A stretch of 14,573 bases of DNA from an uncultured Lachnospiraceae bacterium (GCA_902803305.1 CADCPL010000293.1:1-14573); one strand, 5' to 3'. Counted from the stretch's first letter, positions 1 to 7,197 are shown. Numbers and translations: made by a program. The notes: generated by a model not told the origin, from the letters alone.

Positions 1-648
1 ATAGAAGACATTGAAAGATATCGTGAGCGCGCGGAACTCATTGTACTGTTCATGGACGAAGAGATTGACGAAATGACGGAGTCGCTCGTATACATAAAAG
101 ATCTTGCAAATGATCTCGACAGAAGGATAGTCCTTATAGGCAGCAACACGGAATACAAGACGGCGATACAGTCGATCCCTGAACAGCTCATACAGGAATG
201 GTTTGAGAGACCCCTCGTCATGGATGACCTGATCAGGTGCATTCAAAAATACATGGCAGAAAATACCGGTGAAAAAAGAAAGAAGACGGTACTTGTTGTT
301 GATGATGATATCACATACATGAGAACGATATACGAATGGCTGAAAGGCAGATACCATGTCGGCATGGCATCATCCGGTCTGCAGGCGATCTCATATCTTA
401 CGAAGAACAAAGCCGATCTTGTGCTGCTTGATTATGAGATGCCGATAGCAAACGGACCGCAGGTTCTTTCGATGCTCAAAAGTGATTCGCAGACCGACAG
501 CATACCGGTAATGTTTTTGACAGCACACGGCGACAGGGAAAGCGTTCTTTCGGTAGTGGGGCTTTGTCCGGTTGATTACCTTCTTAAGACGATAAAAAAA
601 GAAGAACTTCTAAACAAACTTGATACATTTTTTGCATCAAAAAAATGA
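1..648 (+). CDS. Response regulator with tandem receiver domains (5'-partial)
   Basis: The frame is open from base 1 without a stop, so the gene begins before the window; 215 codons are visible. The C-terminal ~120 residues form a complete CheY-like receiver. An acidic Asp triplet lies at visible residues 101-103, the phosphoacceptor is Asp144 (in LLDYEMP), the switch Thr is 174 (FLTAHGD), and Lys196 is the conserved lysine. The proline that normally follows this lysine is Thr here. The preceding ~85 visible residues look like the second half of another, degenerate receiver: strand LIVLFMDEE, strand RIVLIGS, and ERPLVMDDLI in place of the usual KPL motif. No DNA-binding or enzymatic output domain follows; the protein stops right after the receiver. 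It may therefore signal through protein contacts or carry its output upstream of the window. The partner kinase is not visible. The receiver call is secure; the pseudo-receiver call is moderate. Confidence 0.88.
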   Translation: MEDIERYRERAELIVLFMDEEIDEMTESLVYIKDLANDLDRRIVLIGSNTEYKTAIQSIPEQLIQEWFERPLVMDDLIRCIQKYMAENTGEKRKKTVLVVDDDITYMRTIYEWLKGRYHVGMASSGLQAISYLTKNKADLVLLDYEMPIANGPQVLSMLKSDSQTDSIPVMFLTAHGDRESVLSVVGLCPVDYLLKTIKKEELLNKLDTFFASKK

Positions 649-657
649 ATAAAAAAA

Positions 658-697
658 CAATGTGTCTCCTAACCCAAATCGGCTAAGCGACACATTG
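658..697. repeat. Imperfect hairpin in the gap after the response regulator
   Basis: A perfect 9-bp inverted repeat (CAATGTGTC at 658-666, GACACATTG at 689-697) encloses an inner imperfect stem, TAACC at 670-674 against GGCTA at 681-685 with one mismatch. A 3x3 internal loop separates the two stems. On the + strand it is preceded by seven A (651-657) and is not followed by a T tract. Only a minus-strand transcript would therefore meet a hairpin followed by U7, the form of an intrinsic terminator. A second short inverted repeat (GTGTAA 702-707, TTACAC 719-724) lies just downstream. What it does is unknown; it may shape the 3' end of the response regulator mRNA or end an antisense transcript. 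Confidence 0.5.
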
Positions 698-778
698 CTG
701 CGTGTAAAAAAATTTTGCTTACACAATATTAATATCAGAAACGAATACAAAAATCAACACTTATTTTGTGAGGATATT

Positions 779-1363
779 ATGCTTATGAAAAATGATCCGC
801 TCGAGTGGGAAGAAATAAAAAGTGAACACATTGTAAAAGATGAATGGATAGACTTTCGAAGATCATCATTCAGACTTCCTGACGGAAGTGTATTTGAACC
901 GTTCTACACGTACAGCAGAAGAGACTATGTCGTGATCGTTGCGCGGGATGCCGAAGGAAAATTTTTGTGCGTCAGACAGTTCAGACAAGGTATAAAAAAA
1001 GTGACGAATGAATTCCCTGCCGGAGGTATCGAGCGAACAGACGGAAAACAGTACGGAGGATCCGGGGAGTATTCCGAAGAAGCTCTTACCGCTGCAAAAC
1101 GTGAACTTCTCGAAGAGACAGGATATGAATCGGATGAGTGGGAGCATATTCTTACCATACCATCCAATGCTACGATAGCAGATAACTACGCACATATTTT
1201 TTCTGCAAAGAACTGTCGCAAGGTTACAGATCAGTCTCTTGACGAAACGGAATTTTTAAATGTCGGAAGAGTAAGTGAAGAGCAACTCGATGAGATGATC
1301 CGAAACGGTGAATTCCAGCAGGCGATGCATATAGCAGCATGGCTTCTTACAAGACAGCGCTAA
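779..1363 (+). CDS. Nudix hydrolase, ADP-ribose pyrophosphatase-like
   Basis: This 194-residue Nudix protein probably hydrolyses a nucleoside diphosphate linked to another moiety, ADP-ribose being the usual substrate of its relatives. A PAGGIE segment lies at residues 80-85. A full Nudix signature (G-x5-E-x7-REL-x-EETG) spans residues 94-116 and contains the Mg-binding glutamates in RELLEETGY. About 13 extra residues rich in Gly and charge separate PAGGIE from the signature; in most relatives the two run together. I chose ATG 779 because GTGAGG at 769-774 is a Shine-Dalgarno-like site with the right spacing. ATG 785 is a close second choice. An in-frame ATG at 662 would start inside the hairpin, lacks a ribosome site and adds a low-complexity N-terminus unlike the family. 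The downstream gene begins 90 bases later with its own promoter candidate. The substrate is not certain. Confidence 0.85.
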   Translation: MLMKNDPLEWEEIKSEHIVKDEWIDFRRSSFRLPDGSVFEPFYTYSRRDYVVIVARDAEGKFLCVRQFRQGIKKVTNEFPAGGIERTDGKQYGGSGEYSEEALTAAKRELLEETGYESDEWEHILTIPSNATIADNYAHIFSAKNCRKVTDQSLDETEFLNVGRVSEEQLDEMIRNGEFQQAMHIAAWLLTRQR

Positions 1364-1370
1364 CGGATAC

Positions 1371-1398
1371 ATTTTCATGCGGGATATGCCGATATAAT
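1371..1398 (+). promoter_or_regulatory. Candidate promoter for the prepilin-citrate synthase operon
   Basis: A perfect TATAAT lies at 1393-1398 in an AT-rich stretch, 56 bases before the prepilin start. The -35 is poor: the best match is TTTTCA at 1372-1377, with a short 15-base spacer. No terminator is visible between the Nudix stop and this point, so read-through from upstream is also possible. Confidence 0.4.
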
Positions 1399-1453
1399 AT
1401 ATATAGAATGGTATGTGCAACATCGCAGCCCTCAATAGTTCGGAAGGTAGTTC

Positions 1454-2095
1454 ATGAGAAATGACAGGTCCGGAAAAAACAGCGGGATATCGCTCATAGA
1501 GTTGATCATAGTTATATCGATCATGGCTGTTCTGGTCGGCATTTTGTCGCCGATGTTCTTAAAGTATATCAATAAGGCACGCAAATCAAAAGATCTTGTT
1601 ACGGCAGATCAGATAGCACGAGCAGCCAACACGGCTTTTGTTGAAAACCCGGATGCATATGATGCGTTTATGAGCTTTAAAGGTCTTCATACGGATGTAA
1701 GCGTAACATATAACGGTGAGACAAAATCCTATGGGGTCCAGCAGATCGCGGCCAGCGGGAAGCAGGGAACAACACCGTATAATTCCAATTGTTTCAACGG
1801 AGGATCCTCCGTGTTTGGAAACAAAGAAGGCAGCACCGGTCTTTACGGCGTGCTGAACAGGGAAATGGGTCTAAGCACCAGAGAAATGAATTCCTCGATA
1901 ATCCCCAGCTATACGGAACCGAGAGTCGGAGCAGGGCCCAAGGCGGGATACAGTTATACTAAACTGGATAGATGGAGGATAGTAAGGAGAGAGAGTGACG
2001 GCAGGCTGGAAGTCTGGTCTGCGCAGGCCAGCCCGGGAGGAGGCTACCCGATCTACAGAGTCTGGCCCGAGCCTGATGATATTTATAAACAGTAA
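1454..2095 (+). CDS. Type IV prepilin-like (pseudopilin) protein
   Basis: This is a 213-residue protein with a classical class III (prepilin) signal. A short basic leader of 11 residues ending in Ser-Gly is followed by the hydrophobic stretch ISLIELIIVIS. Cleavage by prepilin peptidase would fall after Gly11. The conserved glutamate at mature position 5 is present (Glu16), and about 20 hydrophobic residues follow, with YINKARKSKD ending the helix as in many pilins. The remaining ~170 residues are rich in Gly, Ser and Tyr and match no adhesin or secretion subunit I recognise. ATG 1454 has GGAAGG at 1442-1447 upstream. No prepilin peptidase, assembly ATPase or inner-membrane platform gene is in the window, so it must use machinery encoded elsewhere. 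It is followed 26 bases later by citrate synthase. It could be a minor pilin or a competence-type pseudopilin. Confidence 0.85.
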   Translation: MRNDRSGKNSGISLIELIIVISIMAVLVGILSPMFLKYINKARKSKDLVTADQIARAANTAFVENPDAYDAFMSFKGLHTDVSVTYNGETKSYGVQQIAASGKQGTTPYNSNCFNGGSSVFGNKEGSTGLYGVLNREMGLSTREMNSSIIPSYTEPRVGAGPKAGYSYTKLDRWRIVRRESDGRLEVWSAQASPGGGYPIYRVWPEPDDIYKQ

Positions 2096-2121
2096 AAAGA
2101 GTAACATTGGAGGTTTAGTAT

Positions 2122-3438
2122 TTGAAGAAGAGAGACAGTATTGATACGTCAGGTTATTCCGACCTGATAATGGAGAATGACGGCATTCCGCCGGAGTACT
2201 ATGAAAAGTATGATGTAAAAAGAGGACTCAGGGATCTGAACGGTAAAGGTGTGCTTGCCGGACTGACCAATGTTTCGAATATCATCGCAAGAGATCCCGA
2301 TGGCAATCCGTGTGACGGACAGTTGTGGTACAGAGGCTATCGGATCGAAGAACTGATAGACAGATACAGAGGTAATGATTACGGATACGAGAATCTGGCG
2401 TATCTGCTTTTGTTCGGCGATCTTCCCGGGAAAAAAGAATCAAAAGAGTTCATAGATAAACTTGAGGACGTCAGGGAACTTCCGACAAACTTTACAAGAG
2501 ATGTAATAATGAAAGCTCCCACAAAAGACGTGATGAATTCCATGACGAGGGCGATCCTTACCCTGGCATCGTATGACAGAAACGCATCCGAGATATCGAT
2601 TGAGAATGTTGTATCGCAATGCATGCAGCTCATTGCGGTTTTTCCCATGCTTGCGGTATACAGTTACCATGCCTATAATCATTACGAGAATCTTGACTCG
2701 ATGTATATCCATCGTCCGCTTCCCGATATGTCGACATCGGAGAACATACTCAATCTGCTAAGGCCCGATTCAAAGTTTACGAAGACGGAAGCCAAGGCAC
2801 TTGATGTTGCACTGATGCTTCATATGGAACACGGCGGCGGTAATAACTCGAGCTTTACCACGAGAGTGGTCACTTCATCGGGAGCGGATACTTATGCAAC
2901 TATCGCAGCGGCAATGTGTTCACTCAAAGGTCCCAGACACGGCGGTGCAAACATCAAGGTCATGGAAATGATGGATGATATCCGAAAGCATGTTAAGGAT
3001 CGTGACGACGATGAAGAGATACAGGATTATCTGACAAAGATCCTTGCCGGAGAAGCTTTTGACGGCAGCGGTCTTATATACGGAATGGGTCATGCGGTAT
3101 ATTCCAAGTCCGATCCGAGAGAAGTCATATTCAGAAAATATGTGGAGCAACTGTCCGAAGAAAAAGGACGCACAAAAGACCTTGCACTTTATCGCAAGGT
3201 TGAATCCATAGCTCCGATAGTGATCGCAAAAAAAAGAAAGATCTACAAAGGCGTTTCACCCAATGTGGATTTCTACAGCGGCTTTGCATATGATATGATG
3301 GATATCCCGAGAGAAATGTTCACTCCGATATTTGCTATCGCAAGAGTGGCCGGATGGAGTGCGCACAGGATCGAAGAACTCGTGACCGGAAGCAAGATAG
3401 TCCGTCCCGCATATAAGAGTATAATGAAGAAGCACTGA
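2122..3438 (+). CDS. gltA: Citrate synthase
   Basis: The product condenses oxaloacetate with acetyl-CoA to give citrate. In fermentative clostridia this usually feeds 2-oxoglutarate and glutamate synthesis rather than a full cycle. The 438-residue length fits the family. Visible signatures are YRGYRIEEL near the N-terminus, His237 in MEHGGGN, His273 in GPRHGGAN, His324 in GMGHAVYSKSDPR and Asp383 in VDFYSGF. The last three correspond to the catalytic His264/His305/Asp362 of the E. coli enzyme. The GHAV form of the third motif, instead of GHRV, is also seen in eukaryotic-type enzymes. Translation starts at TTG 2122, set by GGAGG at 2109-2113 with 8-base spacing; no ATG competes nearby. The next gene starts 2 bases after the stop. 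A methylcitrate synthase role cannot be excluded from sequence alone. Confidence 0.95.
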   Translation: MKKRDSIDTSGYSDLIMENDGIPPEYYEKYDVKRGLRDLNGKGVLAGLTNVSNIIARDPDGNPCDGQLWYRGYRIEELIDRYRGNDYGYENLAYLLLFGDLPGKKESKEFIDKLEDVRELPTNFTRDVIMKAPTKDVMNSMTRAILTLASYDRNASEISIENVVSQCMQLIAVFPMLAVYSYHAYNHYENLDSMYIHRPLPDMSTSENILNLLRPDSKFTKTEAKALDVALMLHMEHGGGNNSSFTTRVVTSSGADTYATIAAAMCSLKGPRHGGANIKVMEMMDDIRKHVKDRDDDEEIQDYLTKILAGEAFDGSGLIYGMGHAVYSKSDPREVIFRKYVEQLSEEKGRTKDLALYRKVESIAPIVIAKKRKIYKGVSPNVDFYSGFAYDMMDIPREMFTPIFAIARVAGWSAHRIEELVTGSKIVRPAYKSIMKKH

Positions 3439-3440
3439 AG

Positions 3441-4256
3441 ATGATACAGGACATATATCCGAGTAAACTTGATAATGTATATAAAAACAGAACGCCGGAG
3501 CCGGACGATCTGATCCTTGTATTTGATGACGAGGGAAAAGTATTTGCCGACATCCGCGAACGGGAGCCGAAATTTTTGACGGCAAGTCAGATGAGAACGG
3601 AGTCGCCCGTATATCTCTTTTCGATAGATGACAGAGGGTACTTTCTTGCACCGCAAGGATCGTATGATCTGCCCGAAGGATTTGAAGCATGTTCCGTAAG
3701 GACACTTCGGGACGAATCTTGCGGCAAAGGGCTCTTTGCGGCTTTTACGGCATATCATCTGTGGAAATGGTATAATGACAACAGATTTTGCGGCGCATGC
3801 GGGAAAGTGATGACGCACTCCGATACGGAGCGTGCGATGAAGTGCGGCTGCGGTAACGTCGTATACCCGAGGATAAATCCTGCGGTCATAGTCGGAGTGA
3901 CAAACGGTGACAGACTTCTGATAACGAGATACAGACGGGGATACGGTCACAATGCGCTTATCGCGGGTTTTGTCGAGATAGGAGAGACTCTCGAAGAGAC
4001 AGTCGCAAGAGAAGTATCGGAAGAAGCAGGAGTAAGTGTTAAGAATATCAGATATTACAGATCGCAGCCATGGGGTATGGCCCAGGATCTCCTTGCGGGC
4101 TTTTTCTGCGATGTGGCCGGCGATGACAGTATCAGGATGGATGAGAACGAACTGAAATATGCCGAGTGGGTTAAGCGGGATGAGATCGAACTTCAGCCGG
4201 GAAGTCTGAGCCTCACGAATGAGATGATGAAGATGTTCAAAGAAGGAAAAGTTTGA
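3441..4256 (+). CDS. nudC: Zinc-ribbon Nudix hydrolase, NAD(H) diphosphatase family (NudC)
   Basis: The 271-residue protein has the NudC layout: an N-terminal domain (1-~105), a zinc ribbon (Cys117, Cys120, Cys135, Cys137), YPRINPAVIV, and a complete Nudix box at 176-198 (GFVEIGETLEETVAREVSEEAG). NudC enzymes cleave NAD(H) to NMN(H) and AMP and can remove NAD caps from RNA. Two features deviate. The second zinc pair is Cys-x-Cys rather than the usual Cys-x2-Cys. The family marker SQPWPFPxS, which follows the box, reads SQPWGMAQD at 208-216. NAD specificity is therefore likely but not assured. ATG 3441 begins 2 bases after the citrate synthase stop, which suggests coupled translation; the ribosome site is only weak AAGAAG-like sequence in the previous gene. 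It is the second Nudix gene in the window, and the two belong to different subfamilies. Confidence 0.85.
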   Translation: MIQDIYPSKLDNVYKNRTPEPDDLILVFDDEGKVFADIREREPKFLTASQMRTESPVYLFSIDDRGYFLAPQGSYDLPEGFEACSVRTLRDESCGKGLFAAFTAYHLWKWYNDNRFCGACGKVMTHSDTERAMKCGCGNVVYPRINPAVIVGVTNGDRLLITRYRRGYGHNALIAGFVEIGETLEETVAREVSEEAGVSVKNIRYYRSQPWGMAQDLLAGFFCDVAGDDSIRMDENELKYAEWVKRDEIELQPGSLSLTNEMMKMFKEGKV

Positions 4257-4264
4257 GGATATAA

Positions 4265-4831
4265 ATGATAGATACAAAGGCAATTGAAAATCATATAAGA
4301 GGGATACTTGAAGCTCTCGGAGACGATCCGAACAGGCCGGGACTTGTTGATACGCCCAGACGTGTAGCGGCTATGTATTCGGAAGTGTTCGAGGGTATGA
4401 ACTATACCAATCATGAGATAGCGCAGATGTTTGATGTGACGTTTGATGATGACATCGACACATCAAAGGAAAAGCTTGTCATCATGAAGGACATAGAATT
4501 CTTTTCCTATTGCGAGCATCACATGGCACTGATGTATGATATGAAAGCAACAGTTGCATATATCCCGAAGGGCAGAGTGATAGGACTGTCAAAGATAGTG
4601 CGTGTGTGTGATATGGTAGGAAAGAGGCTTCAGCTGCAGGAGCGCATAGGACAGGATATTGCAGACATAATATGTGAGATCACGGGCAGCGGGGATATCG
4701 CGGTCGTGATCGAAGGAAAGCATTCATGTGTAAATGCGAGAGGCATCAGGAATCATAACGCGGTAACCCGTACCGAAGAGTTTAGAGGAAGATTCAAAAC
4801 GGATACCGATCTGCAGAACAGGATCAGATAA
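4265..4831 (+). CDS. folE: GTP cyclohydrolase I
   Basis: FolE converts GTP to 7,8-dihydroneopterin triphosphate, the entry step to folate and, in some bacteria, to queuosine precursors. The 188-residue protein covers the whole catalytic domain: TPRRVAAMY near the N-terminus, zinc ligands Cys83 and His86 in [30 protein letters not shown], and His153/Cys155 near the C-terminus. These match Cys110, His113, His179 and Cys181 of E. coli FolE. Local departures from the common pattern are [10 protein letters not shown], where CEHHxxPFxG is usual, and HSCVNARG, where HxCMxxRG is usual. This looks like a subgroup difference because all metal ligands remain. ATG 4265 is preceded by GAGGAT, which overlaps the stop of the previous gene. 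No other folate gene is adjacent, so grouping with citrate synthase and NudC does not by itself reveal a pathway. Confidence 0.95.
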   Translation: MIDTKAIENHIRGILEALGDDPNRPGLVDTPRRVAAMYSEVFEGMNYTNHEIAQMFDVTFDDDIDTSKEKLVIMKDIEFFSYCEHHMALMYDMKATVAYIPKGRVIGLSKIVRVCDMVGKRLQLQERIGQDIADIICEITGSGDIAVVIEGKHSCVNARGIRNHNAVTRTEEFRGRFKTDTDLQNRIR

Positions 4832-4872
4832 ATGTCGCGTAAAAATGAAAAAAGATTATGGAGAGTGATCGA

Positions 4873-6246
4873 ATGGATTATGACGTTATTATAATCGGGG
4901 CAGGTCCCGGCGGGATATATTCCGCATATGAACTTTACAAGAAATGTCCCAAGCTTAAGGTCGCCGTGTTTGAGGCGGGTCAGGAACTGGCAAAGAGACA
5001 TTGCCCGATAGACGGTGATAAGATCAAGAACTGTATCGGCTGCAAATCGTGCTCGATCATGAGCGGATTCGGCGGAGCAGGTGCTTTTTCTGACGGCAAG
5101 TATAACATCACGAATGATTTTGGCGGTACGCTTTACGAGCACATCGGAAGAGCAAAGGCCATCGAACTCATGAAATATGTTGACTCGATCAACGTGGAAA
5201 ACGGCGGTGAAGGTTGCAAACTGTATTCCACTGCCGGAACGAGCCTTAAGAAGACGTGCATGCAGAACAAGCTTAAACTTCTTGAAGCATCCGTCAGACA
5301 TCTCGGTACGGACATAAACTATGTGGTTCTGGAGAAGCTGTATGACACGTTAAGGGATGCGGTTGATTTTCATTTCATGACAGATGTCACAAAGATAGAA
5401 GTGATCGACGGAGGGTATAAGATAACCCATGCCGGCGGCAGCAGTACGTGCAGTCAGTGTATCATCTCGGTCGGAAGAAGCGGCAGCAAATGGATGGAGA
5501 GTGTGTGCAACGATCTCGGGATACCTTCAAAGAGCAACCGAGTTGACATCGGCGTAAGAGTCGAACTGCCCGCTGTTATCTTTTCTCATCTGACCGATGA
5601 ACTGTATGAGAGCAAGATCGTATATCGCACTGAGAAGTTTGAAGACAGTGTACGTACATTCTGTATGAACCCGCACGGTATAGTCGTAAATGAAAACACA
5701 AACGGGATCATCACGGTTAACGGTCACAGTTATGAAGCAAAAGATAAACAGACGGAAAATACCAACTTTGCGCTTCTTGTGGCAAAGCATTTTTCCGAAC
5801 CGTTCAAGGCTTCCAACGGTTACGGTGAGAGTATAGCAAGGCTTTCCAATATGCTCGGAGGCGGAGTCATCGTTCAGCGCTTCGGCGATCTTGTAAGAGG
5901 ACGACGCAGTAATGAAAAGAGGATCGCGGAAGGTATGGTACAGCCGACGCTCAATGCCACGCCCGGTGATCTCAGTCTTGTTCTTCCCAAGAGGATACTT
6001 GACGGGATCATGGAGATGATCCATGCGCTTGACAAGATAGCTCCGGGAACGGCAAACGATGATACGCTCCTTTATGGAGTTGAAGTAAAGTTCTACAATA
6101 TGGAAGTGACAGTCGATGAAAATCTTGAGACCGCTTATCCCGGACTGTATATAATAGGGGACGGGAGCGGAGTCACTCATTCGCTTTCGCATGCATCCGC
6201 CAGCGGAGTTTATGTGGCAAGACGGATCGCAGAAAAGAGAGGTTGA
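4873..6246 (+). CDS. FAD-dependent oxidoreductase, COG2509-like
   Basis: This is a 457-residue flavoprotein of the uncharacterised FAD-dependent dehydrogenase family. A dinucleotide-binding motif is at the very N-terminus (VIIIGAGPGG, residues 5-14), and the second FAD motif is near the C-terminus (YPGLYIIGDGSG, followed by SHASASGVYVA). After the first strand, a cysteine cluster (Cys44, Cys54, Cys57, Cys60) leads into the Gly-rich segment SGFGGAGAFSDGKYN, which is characteristic of this family. I placed the start at ATG 4873 because GGAGAG (4860-4865) stands 7 bases before it and the protein then begins directly at the Rossmann strand. ATG 4858 adds five residues and lacks a ribosome site. 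The stop is very close to the TTG start of the lipid kinase. Substrate and electron partner are unknown. The Cys cluster could be structural, redox-active or metal-binding; sequence alone does not decide. Confidence 0.85.
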   Translation: MDYDVIIIGAGPGGIYSAYELYKKCPKLKVAVFEAGQELAKRHCPIDGDKIKNCIGCKSCSIMSGFGGAGAFSDGKYNITNDFGGTLYEHIGRAKAIELMKYVDSINVENGGEGCKLYSTAGTSLKKTCMQNKLKLLEASVRHLGTDINYVVLEKLYDTLRDAVDFHFMTDVTKIEVIDGGYKITHAGGSSTCSQCIISVGRSGSKWMESVCNDLGIPSKSNRVDIGVRVELPAVIFSHLTDELYESKIVYRTEKFEDSVRTFCMNPHGIVVNENTNGIITVNGHSYEAKDKQTENTNFALLVAKHFSEPFKASNGYGESIARLSNMLGGGVIVQRFGDLVRGRRSNEKRIAEGMVQPTLNATPGDLSLVLPKRILDGIMEMIHALDKIAPGTANDDTLLYGVEVKFYNMEVTVDENLETAYPGLYIIGDGSGVTHSLSHASASGVYVARRIAEKRG

Positions 6247-6251
6247 TCGCA

Positions 6252-7121
6252 TTGGTTTACGTTTTGTACAATCCGCTTGCCGGAAACAGGACATGTGAAG
6301 AGGCGTGCAAAGGAGTGAGCGATATTTTCGGATCGGACGAGATCCGTTATATCGATCTGCTTTCGGTTGAAGATATCGATGCATATATAAAAAGGATGTG
6401 CGCGGATGACCAGATCGTCATATGCGGAGGCGACGGCACGCTTAACAGGCTGATCAATTCGATCGATGCCGAAAACCTCGAGCAGGATGTGTTCTATTAT
6501 CCCGGAGGTAGCGGAAATGATTTCTTCCGTGATATAAATGCCGACAATACGAACAGTGTCATCAGGATCAACAAGTATATGAAATGTCTGCCGACCGTAA
6601 CGATAGACGGGGCAAAGAAGCTGTTCATCAACGGCATCGGCTACGGTATTGACGGATACTGCTGTGAAGAAGGAGACAGAAAGAGGATCAAGGCTCCCGG
6701 TAAAAGAGTTAATTATTCGATAATAGCGCTCAAAGGAGTGCTGTACGGATTTCATACCGTAAATGCAAAGGTCACCGTCGACGGTGTGACGAAAGAGTTC
6801 AGCCATGTCTGGATGGTGCCTACCATGAACGGAAGGTTTTACGGAGGAGGCATGATGTGTGCGCCCGGCCAGGACCGGCTCAACGAAGACGGGCTTGTAA
6901 CGGTCATAGTCGTGCATGCCAGGTTCAGGATACAGCTCCTGATAGCTTTTCTGTCTGTATTCGAGGGAAAGCACCTTAAGTACAGGAGTATCGTCTCGCA
7001 GATGCAGGGAAGCGAGGTGCGCGTTGAATTCGACAGACCGACCGCACTTCAGATCGACGGCGAAACGGTGACAGACGTAAAATGCTATGAGGTAAAAAAA
7101 GAGAAAAAAATCATCTGTTAA
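6252..7121 (+). CDS. Diacylglycerol kinase family lipid kinase (YegS/BmrU type)
   Basis: The 289-residue protein carries the catalytic signature of the DAGK fold. VYVLYNPLAGN is at the start, the nucleotide-binding GGDGTLN motif is at residues 59-65, and PGGSGNDFFRD follows where relatives have PxGTxNDFAR. The C-terminal half (FSHVWMVPTMNGRFYGGGMMCAPG, DGLVTVIVV, IDGE near the end) fits the beta-sandwich of YegS-like kinases. It likely phosphorylates diacylglycerol or a related lipid at the membrane and returns it to phospholipid synthesis. I chose TTG 6252 because GAGAGG (6237-6242) ends 9 bases before it. The TTG at 6243 directly abuts that site and cannot use it. It is the last gene of the operon, and a strong terminator follows 43 bases after the stop. 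The exact lipid cannot be read from sequence. Confidence 0.88.
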   Translation: MVYVLYNPLAGNRTCEEACKGVSDIFGSDEIRYIDLLSVEDIDAYIKRMCADDQIVICGGDGTLNRLINSIDAENLEQDVFYYPGGSGNDFFRDINADNTNSVIRINKYMKCLPTVTIDGAKKLFINGIGYGIDGYCCEEGDRKRIKAPGKRVNYSIIALKGVLYGFHTVNAKVTVDGVTKEFSHVWMVPTMNGRFYGGGMMCAPGQDRLNEDGLVTVIVVHARFRIQLLIAFLSVFEGKHLKYRSIVSQMQGSEVRVEFDRPTALQIDGETVTDVKCYEVKKEKKIIC

Positions 7122-7124
7122 CAT

Positions 7125-7147
7125 AATATTATTGTTGACATAATATT
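7125..7147. promoter_or_regulatory. Inverted repeat overlapping a -35 box (possible operator)
   Basis: AATATTAT at 7125-7132 and its exact reverse complement ATAATATT at 7140-7147 flank TGTTGAC. The repeat covers the TTGACA at 7135-7140. The decamer ACATAATATT also occurs as a direct repeat at 7121-7130 and 7138-7147. The site would suit a dimeric regulator, but AT-rich DNA makes such symmetry common, so this is tentative. Confidence 0.3.
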
Positions 7148-7163
7148 TCATAAGAGTTACATT
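7135..7163 (+). promoter_or_regulatory. Candidate promoter P1 for the C69 peptidase gene
   Basis: A consensus -35 TTGACA (7135-7140) is separated by exactly 17 bases from TACATT (7158-7163, 4 of 6 matches). Transcription would begin near 7170, inside the left arm of the upstream operon's terminator. The new RNA would then lack most of that arm and escape termination. Confidence 0.5.
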
Positions 7164-7197
7164 AAATGGTGTGGGTTTACACCATTTTTTGTTTTTT
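7164..7197 (+). terminator. Intrinsic terminator of the lipid kinase operon
   Basis: A perfect 9-bp stem, AAATGGTGT (7164-7172) and ACACCATTT (7179-7187), has a 6-base loop and runs into T6-G-T6 (7185-7197). It lies 43 bases after the lipid kinase stop. Confidence 0.88.

Noticed and set aside
658..697. Possible integron attC site, suggested by a TAAC-containing imperfect palindrome
   Set aside because: The paired core sites (RYYYAAC and GTTRRRY) are not both present, and there is no integrase or cassette structure nearby.
662..778. Upstream in-frame extension of the first Nudix gene (ATG 662)
   Set aside because: The ATG sits within the hairpin stem, has no ribosome site, and the added residues are unlike Nudix N-termini. 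ATG 779 has a good site.
3273..4283. 336-codon minus-strand open frame opposite the NudC gene
   Set aside because: Its product is rich in His, Arg, Cys and Ser with no domain I recognise, and it lies fully antisense to a gene with clear Nudix and zinc motifs. Codon bias of the + strand explains it.
4265..4831. Non-standard FolE motifs as a sign of inactivity
   Set aside because: All zinc ligands and the VIGLSK and LQLQER blocks are kept, so a subgroup difference is the simpler reading.
6210..7151. 313-codon minus-strand open frame opposite the lipid kinase
   Set aside because: No ribosome site or family motif is seen, and the + strand carries GGDGTLN and PGGSGND in a well-placed gene.
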